From: Tritrichomonas musculus
Lineage: Eukaryota > Parabasalia > Tritrichomonadida > Tritrichomonadidae
NCBI GenBank assembly: GCA_039105265.1
Contig: JAPFFF010000014.1
Span: forward strand, 2,480,001-2,544,000
Length of the DNA: 64,000 nt
Reading direction: 5' to 3'
The notes under the pieces were generated by a model. The model was not told where the DNA came from. It searched no databases and saw only the letters and a list, made by a program, of their open reading frames with translations. The position numbers and the translations under genes were made by a program. Of this stretch, positions 17,644-27,500 are shown piece after piece; the first letter of the stretch is position 1; each line of letters opens with the position of its first letter.

Positions 17644-19221
17644 ATGTTGAACAATGAAGTGATTATGCAAACATCTGCGGATGCATGCACCCAGATAGCC
17701 TCATATTTTGATACCGTCGATAATTGCATTGCGATGAGTGATACTAATAAACAATATTCGATCAACCCACAGACGAGTTATGGACCATCGCCCCCAATCA
17801 AAAGTGGCTCGTATACATCTGTAATCATATCACCAAATACTCACAACACGGCTGATTTATACAACGGATTCATTAAGGCAACGATGGAGATTAAAGTTAA
17901 TATCGATGATAAGATAGATACAGCAAATGTTGGCGATTATAGTTTCAATAATATATGGTATGGATTTAAAGATGCACGTGATGCTATTGAGAAGTATGAA
18001 ATTGTAGCAAATGGTATCACCATATATACACAAAATTATGGCTGTGAAGAATCATTTCTTACAGCTTGTTGTTCCAACGAAACCACGAAGAGGGCAGATA
18101 TTTATTCGAAAACTAGGCATAAAGATGTATGGAGACAGAATGAAGGGTGCCGCTGCGGTTTCGTAGTTTACTGGACTAAAGATAGGACCGAAGCTACTGG
18201 TACGATTAATTTGAAGATAGATTTGAGAAGATTCTTGCCGATATCTAACATTAAATATCTCCCAGCGTTTGCAGGCAAAATAGAACTGCGATTATATTTC
18301 TCATGCGCGGGACTAGTATATTGTCCATGTGGACCTGATGAAAATTTGATCAATAATCCTGGTAAGTATTCAAAATATACATTTCATCCCGTCACGACAG
18401 AATTCAAGCAAATAGGTAATCCAATAAGATGTTGGGCGACATCTACAACCGCTAATGGATTATATACATTAAATAATGCTGATAGAACAAGTAATGTTAT
18501 ATGGTATGAGGTCAAGGATTGCCTCAGTATTATCCCATGTTTTGGAATTAGTGAGAGTGTTTATAACTCATTGGTTCAACGATATAGTGATCCATCTCAC
18601 CCGTTAACATTTCCTACACAAACATTATCTGTATACACGACAACTAATAAACTCGAGCAACCTAATGATAAGACCACCTGTACTATCACTCCAAGATTTG
18701 TTGATAGTATATTTTGTTTATTCCCGTTGCGTAATACTGATAAAACTGTTTTCAAGAATCCATTATTCAAATCATTCTACATTAATGCGGGTGGATATGG
18801 CAACATACCTTCGCGACCATTTGGTACAACTGAAGAGTACCCCGAATTCTTGGAATATTGCCAGAATGCAATGAACATGAATGGTGAGCAGAGTGGTTTC
18901 AATAAAGAGGTCGTCAGATCGCTAACCAATTCATATTCATTTAACTCAACGACTGGTTATTATAGTGACGACAGGTCATCGTTTTTCATTGGTCTCCCAA
19001 CAGAAACTGATAATACATATCAACAGGGACTCACTTCGCTATCACCTATCAATTTTGAAATGAATATTACTCAAAGTGCGACTGAAGGTTCATTTGCGAA
19101 GAGTGTAGATGCCAACCCACTTTTCTGCTTATTATATGATGCCTCGATTAGTATATTAGTTCAACCAAATGGTATGCCTCCATTGGTTCGAATTGGTAAC
19201 TATGATTTAACTACACCATGA
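17644..19221 (+). CDS. Major capsid protein, double-jelly-roll type (element 2)
   Basis: This 525-aa protein is homologous to the element 1 protein at 9371-11236. Matched landmarks are FAGKIELRLYFSCAGLVY, CLFPLRNTDKTVFKNPLF, FYINAGG and ILVQPNGMPPL. The internal strand-rich regions repeat in two halves, as expected for two jelly rolls. It is Cys-rich in the middle (CCSNE, GCRCG, CAGLVYCPCG), which the element 1 protein is not; this may bind metal or stabilise the shell. It lies downstream of the penton, integrase and ATPase genes in a plus-strand structural cluster. Confidence 0.78.
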   Translation: MLNNEVIMQTSADACTQIASYFDTVDNCIAMSDTNKQYSINPQTSYGPSPPIKSGSYTSVIISPNTHNTADLYNGFIKATMEIKVNIDDKIDTANVGDYSFNNIWYGFKDARDAIEKYEIVANGITIYTQNYGCEESFLTACCSNETTKRADIYSKTRHKDVWRQNEGCRCGFVVYWTKDRTEATGTINLKIDLRRFLPISNIKYLPAFAGKIELRLYFSCAGLVYCPCGPDENLINNPGKYSKYTFHPVTTEFKQIGNPIRCWATSTTANGLYTLNNADRTSNVIWYEVKDCLSIIPCFGISESVYNSLVQRYSDPSHPLTFPTQTLSVYTTTNKLEQPNDKTTCTITPRFVDSIFCLFPLRNTDKTVFKNPLFKSFYINAGGYGNIPSRPFGTTEEYPEFLEYCQNAMNMNGEQSGFNKEVVRSLTNSYSFNSTTGYYSDDRSSFFIGLPTETDNTYQQGLTSLSPINFEMNITQSATEGSFAKSVDANPLFCLLYDASISILVQPNGMPPLVRIGNYDLTTP

Positions 19222-19271
19222 GTAAATTTTCAAACAATACAACACATTATTTTTGTTTATTTGCATAATAA

Positions 19272-19700
19272 ATGAATAAGTATAAAAACCCGAATTCAAC
19301 AACCATCGGTACAACTGGATGTATGTATAATGAATCCACCACTACCAACGAAGATGTTGAGTATAATCATTATGGTATATATTCAAATGATAACACTTAT
19401 GCGGTCACATTCAATCCTCACATCAATCGACCACCTACGAAAAATATGCCACACTATCCAGTTAGACCACCTCCAACTGATGAGCATATGACGCTTACTC
19501 AAAATGAGCCTCCCGTGAGTATGACTGATGGGATGCATTATTTGAACAATGCGACAACGAAACCTCCTCCATTGCTACCACCATATTTGAATAGACCTCA
19601 AGACCTGGCAGCGATTCAAGGATTGGCTAATGAGAGAGATAAGGCAAATTTGATATATAATAAGCCGGCTAATATCAGGTTCAAAAATATACATTATTGA
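19272..19700 (+). CDS. Unknown proline-rich protein, 142 aa (element 2)
   Basis: No family is recognised. The protein is low in complexity, rich in Pro, Asn and Thr, with PPP runs (RPPPTDEHM, KPPPLLPPYLNRP), and probably disordered. A T-rich box (TTATTTTTGTTTATTTG) precedes the start. Short Pro-rich motifs like these are often late-domain or binding motifs, but nothing proves it. The last bases are shared with the end of the gene fragment at 20565-20762. Confidence 0.6.
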   Translation: MNKYKNPNSTTIGTTGCMYNESTTTNEDVEYNHYGIYSNDNTYAVTFNPHINRPPTKNMPHYPVRPPPTDEHMTLTQNEPPVSMTDGMHYLNNATTKPPPLLPPYLNRPQDLAAIQGLANERDKANLIYNKPANIRFKNIHY

Positions 19701-20761
19701 GAAATCACATGGTTTATAGGTAGTAGGAGGCGAACTCATAAACTGACGAGTTTTCAAATCAATTTATTTTTTTATCCACTTAGAAATGAACTCAACAGGT
19801 ACTAACACATCAATGTTAGCCGTTGTTGAATCAATCAATGATGACTACGAATATATTCAGTATAATGAGAAGCTTCGTTTGATACATTCCATTAAGGATG
19901 ATATGTACCAGATGCAATCTATTATCACTGCGTGTAATTCAAAGAAACGAGTCAATGATTGGTTTCGAAATCAATCATCTCAAGAAATACTTGATGAAAT
20001 GGGGTCGACGGGAATTCCCGCAGACCAAATTCATGATGATAGACCCAATTTACCTAATGATTTGAAAGGCGTATACATTCATCGATTACTCGTCAATCAT
20101 GTTGCAATGTGGGCATCTCCAAGATATTCTCTCCATATTATGAAACTTTTGGATTCACATTTTGAGAAGCAACGTGAGCAACTCACTAATAAGATTGAAG
20201 ACCTTACCCCGAGAGCTGTTCCTAAAGACCACAAACATAGCTACAGGTATATGATATGGCGTGAAGAACTTCCTAAAAATAAGAACTTTGTGATACTTCA
20301 TCTCGTTCGTCGCAACAAGCATTCATGGAGGCAAGTCAGTAAGATTTATCAAGATGAGAAGAAGCGATGGATATATGTTGATGACCTACCCATTGCGATG
20401 ACTCCTAATGAAGATATCAAACGATTAGCACGAGCATTGTTCAAAGGTGATGATGTTAGAGTTGGCAGTACTGATATCATCATTAACAAATCATGTCTAG
20501 AAGAGTTTCACAAAGCTATTGAAGAATATTTTAAAAATATGCATCTTTAAATAATATTATATTTTTGCAATGCGATTCGTCTCAAGAATTGCTCGAAAAT
20601 GGGTCTGGTAGAATTCTACCAGACCAGAAATTGTATGAAAAACGTGATGAATTATCGTCACAGCAAAATTGCTGCGACCTAGATATTATTCAAGATAGAC
20701 CAAATTTACCAAATGATTTGAAGGATATTATATACATTATTGAGAAATCACATGGTTTATA
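19687..20761. repeat. 32-bp direct repeat flanking the KilA-N gene (19687-19718 and 20730-20761)
   Basis: An identical stretch (ATATACATTATTGAGAAATC...) covers the 3' end of the gene at 19272 and the 3' end of the KilA-N fragment. It marks an old local duplication or recombination. Confidence 0.85.
19786..20550 (+). CDS. KilA-N domain protein with DUF3627-like C half
   Basis: This 254-aa protein has an N half with the KilA-N pattern. WFRNQSSQEILDEM is followed by VYIHRLLVNHVAMWASPRYSLHIMKL (about residues 62-125), the DNA-binding fold common in phage and large DNA virus regulators. The C half (MIWREELPKNKNFVILHLVRRNKHSW...) resembles the DUF3627-type partner seen in poxvirus and giant-virus KilA-N proteins. 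It may act in transcription or replication control. A TTTATTTTTTTATCC box lies before the start. A broken partial copy follows immediately. Confidence 0.8.
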   Translation: MNSTGTNTSMLAVVESINDDYEYIQYNEKLRLIHSIKDDMYQMQSIITACNSKKRVNDWFRNQSSQEILDEMGSTGIPADQIHDDRPNLPNDLKGVYIHRLLVNHVAMWASPRYSLHIMKLLDSHFEKQREQLTNKIEDLTPRAVPKDHKHSYRYMIWREELPKNKNFVILHLVRRNKHSWRQVSKIYQDEKKRWIYVDDLPIAMTPNEDIKRLARALFKGDDVRVGSTDIIINKSCLEEFHKAIEEYFKNMHL

Positions 20762-20762
20762 A
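20565..20762 (+). pseudogene. Truncated KilA-N fragment fused to a neighbour's 3' end
   Basis: This 65-codon frame holds remnants of the upstream KilA-N gene (SSQELLE and IQDRPNLPNDLK) with the middle missing. Its last 32 bases duplicate the end of the gene at 19272. A T-rich box is kept upstream (TATATTTTTGC). It looks like a recombination scar, though a small product could still be made. Confidence 0.7.
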
Positions 20763-20780
20763 TATTTTATTTTTGGGGAA

Positions 20781-21311
20781 ATGATTAAGAAGAGGAATGC
20801 TAATGCAGGTATCAATGCAAACGTTTCATTAGAACCATCAGCTGCATCGCAATCAACATCTAATATTAATAATAATATCATCATTAATAAGAGGGATGAT
20901 GGCAAGGAGGATATCGTCATTACGAGAGATATCGATGAGGAGCAACCAGTATCATCCGCTGAGGGCATGGATGTGAGGACTGTTATATTAGAATCATATG
21001 CACAAATATTATTGAATCAAGATAAGGCGTTATTAAGTAATCTCATCTCCAAAAATTGTATCATTGTTCCCATGTCGGCTTTACAAAATATTATCAAGGC
21101 AGCTATCCATACTGAACAGGTAGATATATATCTGGATGAAGATATTAAATGTTGTGCAACTAAAGCTAATCCAATTCGCAAAATAGAAGCTATCAAAATT
21201 GTTAATGAGAATGGAGAAATTGTAACTGATTTCAAGCAGGTCTACAATAAGGAGTATAACGAACTCGTTAACGTATACCATTTATGTCTCAAATACTGCA
21301 TCAATATGTAA
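20781..21311 (+). CDS. Unknown protein, 176 aa (element 2)
   Basis: No family is recognised. The N-terminal 60 residues are polar, Asn/Ser-rich and probably disordered. The C half is helical with hydrophobic heptads (TVILESYAQILLNQDKALL, MSALQNIIKAAI) and an acidic IYLDEDIKCC segment. The clear TTTTATTTTTG box (20764-20775) close to the ATG supports expression. It is the last plus-strand gene before a 490-bp non-coding gap. Confidence 0.6.
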   Translation: MIKKRNANAGINANVSLEPSAASQSTSNINNNIIINKRDDGKEDIVITRDIDEEQPVSSAEGMDVRTVILESYAQILLNQDKALLSNLISKNCIIVPMSALQNIIKAAIHTEQVDIYLDEDIKCCATKANPIRKIEAIKIVNENGEIVTDFKQVYNKEYNELVNVYHLCLKYCINM

Positions 21312-21319
21312 AAATAAAA

Positions 21320-21453
21320 ATGCAAAAACCAACCCCCGTAACTGGATGCGTAATGCATTCTCTCGAGGAACCAACATACGTACCCGGGATTATATATCAA
21401 TCCCCCAAGGAAAATATCTGCATCCAATTACAGGAGCTGGTTTGGGTTTGCAT
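21320..21453. repeat. Imperfect long hairpin in the element 2 gap
   Basis: The arms at about 21320-21349 and 21420-21453 are reverse complements with a few mismatches (ATGCAAAAACCAAC against GGTTTGGGTTTGCAT). The loop is about 70 bp. It could end transcription, serve as a structured RNA, or be a tiny foldback element. Confidence 0.6.
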
Positions 21454-21563
21454 TGCCGACAATGCTTCGTATTATCCATAATCCACAAGTAATAGCTTAC
21501 CACAAGGTGTTTAGTTCGCTAGGGCTCTATCACAAATATGGACCGAAAATAATACGAAAAATC

Positions 21564-21636
21564 GGTATGGCAGCGAATCGAACTCATGCCTGCCGCCGAA
21601 GCTGGGAGACATGCTTCATGATCCAACAACTATACC
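21564..21636 (-). ncRNA. tRNA-like segment (doubtful)
   Basis: Read on the minus strand, a 73-nt segment has ends that pair as a 7-bp acceptor-like stem (GGTATAG with CCATACC). A TTCGA T-loop and B-box-like GAGTTCGATTC sit at the right distance from the 3' end. The T stem, D arm and anticodon arm do not fold well by hand. It may be a decayed tRNA or a chance match. Confidence 0.2.
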
Positions 21637-21804
21637 AGTTAGCGCTAACACATATATGTTTTCGATTTACTATTTAAACTGTTCCAATTATATTCCATCA
21701 TACATATAGAACGCAGTTCCTGCTCGCTCTATATACCCAAAATTTTTCAAAAATATTTTTTATATCACATGTCCAAAATTATTTTATTTTTTATCCTAAT
21801 ATAA

Positions 21805-22263
21805 ATGTCTGTTGATTCAATCGTAGACACTAACAATAACTTCTACTCACCAACCAAGCTCGTTTCATTTATCAATGATACATATAAGAACAACAAGTTT
21901 GTAAAGGCTGTCATCTATTTCGAAGGGGAGAAAGTATTTAAAAATAAGTTTGACAAATATTGTTGCAAACCTTTATTCATCACACTCGAATCTAATAATA
22001 AGAAAAATAATGTATTCATCAACTATAATAAAATCATTAAATTGTTTGGGGATTCGATTATAGTATCATTCAACTGCAAATTCGATAGTAAGGATAAGCT
22101 ATACGTCCTTATCATAGAACTCACAATGCAAACATATATGGACACTCCATACTATCCATGTCACGTTCTTGAATGCGTCAACAAACATAATATCAAATGT
22201 ATTCGCGACCAGTTCAAAATTGAATTCGATGATAGCGATATAAAGGATGATTGCTTCGTATAA
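21805..22263 (+). CDS. Unknown protein, 152 aa (element 2)
   Basis: No family is recognised. It looks like a compact alpha/beta protein with strands such as FVKAVIYFEGEKV, PLFITLE and KLYVLIIELT and a few cysteines (KYCCKP, YYPCHVLECV). A TTTTATTTTTTATCC box precedes the ATG. The next gene starts 47 bp later on the same strand. Confidence 0.6.
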   Translation: MSVDSIVDTNNNFYSPTKLVSFINDTYKNNKFVKAVIYFEGEKVFKNKFDKYCCKPLFITLESNNKKNNVFINYNKIIKLFGDSIIVSFNCKFDSKDKLYVLIIELTMQTYMDTPYYPCHVLECVNKHNIKCIRDQFKIEFDDSDIKDDCFV

Positions 22264-22309
22264 ATATGCGTCGATTATTTTTTATATAATATTTTTTCTC
22301 GATAAGCAA

Positions 22310-22717
22310 ATGAGTGAATCGCAAGTAGATAGCCCAACTATTACTAATCAACTTCCATCCGTCACCGGGACAATTGTTAAATCGAAATCGAGTGATGTAT
22401 TAAATAAGATTGATAACATTGATGATGAACCTGTTGAACCTGAATCTAAGAAGCCTCGTGGGCGAAGATGTAAGTATGCTAATGATGACGAGCGACGAGC
22501 TGCTAGACGCCAACAGCAACGTGAATATAGATTACGTAAAAAATATGAAATGGAGATACTAAGGAGATATGTCGAGGAACATCTTGATGAGCTTGAAGAG
22601 GAGGAAGAGGATACCCCAGATGCGGATAATATCGATTGTAGTGTTAATGAGACAATTAATGAGACAATTAATGAGACACCTGATGATGAACCCTTAGTAG
22701 ATGACTGTAATAATTAA
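22310..22717 (+). CDS. Basic-region / AT-hook-like DNA-binding protein, 135 aa
   Basis: I take the Met at 22310 (MSESQVDSPT) because a T-rich box (ATATTTTTTCTC) lies just before it; the open frame begins earlier, at 22247, within the end of the previous gene. KKPRGRR is AT-hook-like. It is followed by a highly basic helix (ERRAARRQQQREYRLRKKYE) leading into an acidic leucine-spaced helix, much like a short bZIP. The tail has three tandem NETINET-type repeats. A transcription-factor or genome-condensing role is inferred. Confidence 0.65.
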   Translation: MSESQVDSPTITNQLPSVTGTIVKSKSSDVLNKIDNIDDEPVEPESKKPRGRRCKYANDDERRAARRQQQREYRLRKKYEMEILRRYVEEHLDELEEEEEDTPDADNIDCSVNETINETINETPDDEPLVDDCNN

Positions 22718-22758
22718 ATAATTACATTTTATCGAACCATATTTTTATTTTTGTTTAA

Positions 22759-23763
22759 ATGAGTGATAGTGATGACTTCAATTATGATCCAAATGATGAC
22801 TCATATCCCAAGACCTCACCTCCCAAGAAGCATGGCTCATCCAGTTGCAACCTACCCCAGAATAAAACTGTACTGAGTCTAAATAAGGGAGAGATTGTTC
22901 AACTGCCTGGATTCAAGAGTTTATATAATTATTTATTGATCGAACTCAAGGATTTCGTTCGGGCGAGAGTTCATCAATATACCAAAAAGAAACGTGGTTA
23001 CAAAGTTAAGGAATATGTCGAAAAATATCGAAGTAATCCACAACCATATATACCACCTCATCCCACTAAACGTAAGATGATAGCTCCACCCAAATCCAAT
23101 ATTAAGGCTATAGAATATACATCTAATGATTCATCCGCACCACCTGCAAATTATATGTCTAAGAAGCAACGTAAGGCTGCTATCATCGCGGCTGCACGTG
23201 CTCAAAGACGACAACTCATCACGGATCAGGGATTGCAGGAAGCATATGAACGTATCAAAGATAAAGCTAGACGAGCTCGTAGGGCAGTTGAACGAAAGCA
23301 ACGCAAGAAGGATAATAAAGCTAAGCGTGCTGCTATAAAACAAGCTAACTGGGAGAAGGAGCATAAGGAGAAGGAAATCAATAGGCTATTGAAGGAGGCT
23401 GAATCATATGATCCATACAAGCCACCTGCAAATTATATGTCTAAGAAGCAACGTAAGGCTGCACTGATAGCAGCTGCTCAAAGTTCTAAAGCTGCAGCTA
23501 GAAAGCAACGTAGAAAGGAGAATAAAGCTAAGCGTGCTGCTATAAAACAAGCTAACTGGGAGAAGCATGTTGCTGAAAAGGAGGAAGCTATCGCTAGGGA
23601 AGCCTTGATTCGTGAATCGAATGCACGTTCAAAAATATTTAAAGATATAAAGAATAATGGTAAGCTTGCACAATCTGCTAAACAAATCGCAAGGACTAAG
23701 CGAAACCTCGAATTGATACATGGTAAACCTGTTAGAATTATCAGTATTGAGGATAACAAATAA
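22759..23763 (+). CDS. Very basic protein with LPGF N-terminal domain and internal duplication (334 aa)
   Basis: After a disordered acidic lead, residues about 35-95 carry the same LPGF domain as the proteins at 16452 and 24572 (LNKGEIVQLPGFKSL, then RGYKVKEYVEKY). The rest is extremely basic and contains a long internal duplication: PPANYMSKKQRKAA and KENKAKRAAIKQANWEK-type blocks occur twice. A histone-like or core DNA-binding role in the virion, or DNA binding during replication, is inferred. The TTTTTATTTTTG box at 22741-22753 is one of the clearest in the element. Confidence 0.7.
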   Translation: MSDSDDFNYDPNDDSYPKTSPPKKHGSSSCNLPQNKTVLSLNKGEIVQLPGFKSLYNYLLIELKDFVRARVHQYTKKKRGYKVKEYVEKYRSNPQPYIPPHPTKRKMIAPPKSNIKAIEYTSNDSSAPPANYMSKKQRKAAIIAAARAQRRQLITDQGLQEAYERIKDKARRARRAVERKQRKKDNKAKRAAIKQANWEKEHKEKEINRLLKEAESYDPYKPPANYMSKKQRKAALIAAAQSSKAAARKQRRKENKAKRAAIKQANWEKHVAEKEEAIAREALIRESNARSKIFKDIKNNGKLAQSAKQIARTKRNLELIHGKPVRIISIEDNK

Positions 23764-23783
23764 TATGCTCCGCAAAAATAATA

Positions 23784-24509
23784 CTAATTCAAGTTATATA
23801 TTTTCTTGAATCTATTTACATATACATTGACAGTTCTATTTTTAGTGTCCTTCATGCTAACAAATAGAACACCTGATTTATTCTCTTTGATATATAATTC
23901 TCTGTAACGTACTCCGTTGAAATAGTAAAACTTATTATCGAAATAATAATAGTTCTCAAATAAGTGGTCACCGTATTTATTCACGACAATTGCATCTTCA
24001 TCTATATCGTCAAAATACTCGTATACAATACCTCTCGTTGAACTCCTATTTTTATTATTATCTTGAGTCGAAACCCATCGTAAACATTTTACATGATAAT
24101 ATGTCCTATCCTGCTCTATATGGTCGACGATAGTTTTGTTTACAGGGTCATCGTTATATATGAATTGTAGTGCAACAAGTCTATGTTTTTGTTGACAGCT
24201 ACCATTGAGAGATACTTGGATGTATCCGCTAGTTTTATTTTTGAATTCAGTAACAATCCTACCAGTTGCTATCTTACGAATTGGATAAGGGTAGCAGTTC
24301 AATATCTCATACTCGTTTTCATAATTCTTGAGGGGGAACCATTTAGCATCTTCATCCTTTTCAACGGTGGGACATACATCATCACCGCGTCCATCTGTAT
24401 TGCAACCAACATCGACAAGATCAGGGGTAGCCTTCAATCTAGCATTCTCCTCCTCAAGTAATTTGATGCGTTCCAATAATTGGTCAATATTGATATTATC
24501 GTGAGACAT
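23784..24509 (-). CDS. HNH homing-endonuclease-like protein (element 2)
   Basis: This 241-aa protein opens with a leucine-rich coiled coil (QLLERIKLLEEENARLK). A NUMOD4-like segment (WFPLKNYENEYEI) and an HNH core with VDHIEQDRTYYHVKCLRWV follow. The C half (DAIVVNKYGDH... VNVYVNRFK) matches the element 1 protein at 47-685. It lies back to back with PolB, 62 bp away, so both may share control. Endonuclease activity is expected for the family but not shown. Confidence 0.8.
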   Translation of the reverse strand: MSHDNINIDQLLERIKLLEEENARLKATPDLVDVGCNTDGRGDDVCPTVEKDEDAKWFPLKNYENEYEILNCYPYPIRKIATGRIVTEFKNKTSGYIQVSLNGSCQQKHRLVALQFIYNDDPVNKTIVDHIEQDRTYYHVKCLRWVSTQDNNKNRSSTRGIVYEYFDDIDEDAIVVNKYGDHLFENYYYFDNKFYYFNGVRYRELYIKENKSGVLFVSMKDTKNRTVNVYVNRFKKIYNLN

Positions 24510-24571
24510 TTTGATAGCGCGATAAAAAAATGAGTTGATTTTGAAACCGGGCCATTTTTAATGATATATAA

Positions 24572-27500
24572 ATGAAAAATAAATTATTGAGTAAGCTCAC
24601 CAAAAGAGATATCTTATCGTTACCCGGATTCGCTAATAAAACTGCATCGTTGAGAGAGTTGAAGGGTGAGTTATCGAATCGATTGATAAGTATGCATATT
24701 AATAGGAGAGGTGTTTGCGTTGATGATTATATTAGAGCATTTGATAAGGATGATAATAAATTATTCGCGACCATTCGTAAAAGCAAATCGAGTCATATCA
24801 ATCGAGTTCAGCAACGTAATCAGTATAAAAATAGTATTCGCGACAACGCATTAGAGGAGAGGCTTATATTAAACATCCCCATCAACTTATATCAATCCAA
24901 GACTGATGAGAGAATTCAATATGAGAAACGAATCAAGGATGTTGTCAATAAACGCAATTTCCAAAAATATATGACCGAATATATGTTATACGTGAATAGG
25001 AGGATATCATTTGATGTGTTGATAGGAGATGATGAAGACAAACGTTTAGCATTTTGTGAGGCGTTGAGAAAATGTTATAGTTTGAAAGGTGATGAGAGAC
25101 CTGTTGTCAAAGCTCACTCACTCGATGGTACCTATAAATATTTCACCCTGAGTGATAAATGGATGATTGATAACACGATTGGTCATATCGCAGGCACCGT
25201 TGATTTGATCGAAGATGCTAGTGATGTAAATCCCAACTACAACAGCACATTTATACCCGTTCGATACGAAGCATTATTTGTAACTAAAAGTAAGTTCAAA
25301 AAGACCACCACATTTTCGATTCAAAAATTGGACCCTGATACGAATACAGTTTATAATGAAGAGATTGAGATTGATGAAGATTTTAGAAACATGTATGATG
25401 GCGGATTTTTCCCATATATCAATTTGAGCAATATCGATTTGACAGATTACCATATATTTAGTTCCATAGACAAAAATAATTATAAGGACAACTGCTTCGT
25501 ATATGCATGTATTCAATCAGGTGTGTTTGAGATAGATGAAATAAATCATTTGAGGAATTATATTAGGACTAAGCGAGTTCCTTGTAATCGTATTATAAGT
25601 GTTGCCAAGGAATTCAAATGCCACTTCATTATACGACGTATAGATGAATCCAAAGATACTCGCCACCAATATAATGTTAGAATTGATACGCGAAAGAAAC
25701 CATGGGCTAAGGATTACGTGAGAACTGTCGACCTACTCCTATATAAGAATCACTACATGATTAATAAAAATATCATGGCGACAACATATTATTTGGAACA
25801 TAGAGATGAGCTCGATGAAAAATTTGCTCATATTCCAATTGATAGGAGAGTTCTAATCAAGGGTGTTAATAAAGATACCCCTCTATATAAAAATGAAGGT
25901 ACCACTCCAATGATTATACTACGTAAGATGTTTGATTTAAACTTATTTAGAGAGATTAAGAATTGTGAATTAAATATATTAGCAACGACCGAATTCAATA
26001 ATAATCTCAATGACTATGTCGATTTAAATTATGATGAGGAGCTATGTTGCAAACCTATCAAAACAGATACTAATTACGGTAAGCAATGGAGTAGGATTTA
26101 TTATAGTGATTATGAAACCAACTCAACGGTGTCTCCTCATGTTCCATATCTAAATTGTACAGCTTGGAGAGATGGTGCATATATTCACAGTATATCTTTC
26201 ACAGGAGATAATATTAATGAACAGCTATTAGATTATTTACAGGACCAATCATTAACATACTTTCACAATCTAAAATATGATGCATGCTTCTTCATGAACA
26301 CATATGGTTGGCGGCCCAAGATACTTGAGCGAGCAGGTACTATATTACAAATCATCATGAACAAATATATCGATAACAAGATTGTGAAAACGTTAACGTT
26401 CCGCAACAGCTATTCTCTAATTAATAAGCCCTTGAGGAAATTCGCGAGCATGTTCAACTTAGATGTCCACAAGGAAATCATGGCTTATAAGTTATATACG
26501 GAACATAATATTAAACGTTGTATCGTGCCAGCGTTAGAATTCCAAATACAATATTATGATGAGAAAAAAGATGAGAAATCTTTGCATGAGATTGCACGAG
26601 ATTTTAAACAGTTGATTGAAAATGCGAAGATAGCTGATGCGTATGACTCATTAAATATAGATATCATGAAATATGCGAAATTTTATTGCAAGAAGGATTG
26701 CATAGTTTTGATGAAGGGCTTGGAGAAATTTAATGAAGACCTCATGAAAATATTTCATGAAACCAAGATTAATATGTTAAACATTCATAACTATATATCT
26801 ATCTCAGCTATTGGATACGATTTCGCTAAGAGATATGGATGCTTTAATGGATGCTATGAGTTGAGTGGTAAGCCCCAGAATTTTATCCTGAGATGTGTTA
26901 GCGGAGGTAGGACAATGACTGCGAATAATGATAAGCAATATATAGAGGGGCGCATCCAAGACTTCGATGCCGTGTCTTTATATCCATCTGCGATGAGAAT
27001 TATGAATGGGGTACCAAAGGGCAAGCCTAAGATCATCCCTGCAGATGTTTCGAAGGAAGAGCTGTTGAGATATGACACGTTTTTTGCAGAAATCAATATT
27101 ACAAAAATTAACTGTAAGAGTGATATTGATTACAAATTTGGGCAGTTATTCCATCGGGATGATAATGGTAGCAAGATATTTGATAACAATCCAGTCACCC
27201 ATTTCTATATCGACAAGATAGCATTCATGGATTTAATGGAGTTTTATGATTTCGATTATGAGTTCATTCGCGGATACTATTTCAATGAAGGTTTCAATAC
27301 AACTATAAATAAGTTCATCGATAAATTATTTAGACTTAGATTGAGATACCAACGAGCATGTAATCCGTTGGAGCAAACTATTAAGCTGCTCCTCAATAGT
27401 ATATATGGTAAGTCTATTTTGAAAGCTATTCCAATCGAGACTAAATCCGTCCCCAAGGAGAAGATATATAACTATATCTGGAGGAATTATAATTATATAA

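Larger units (their letters stand above)
21312..21804. other. Non-coding gap in element 2 with hairpin and tRNA-like segment
   Basis: This is the longest gap between genes inside the element. It holds a large imperfect hairpin at the left and a tRNA-like segment in the middle. No convincing protein gene is seen. Confidence 0.6.

Noticed and set aside
21564-21636. A functional tRNA gene
   Set aside because: The acceptor-like ends and T-loop fit, but the D, anticodon and T stems do not pair well; kept only as a doubtful tRNA-like segment.
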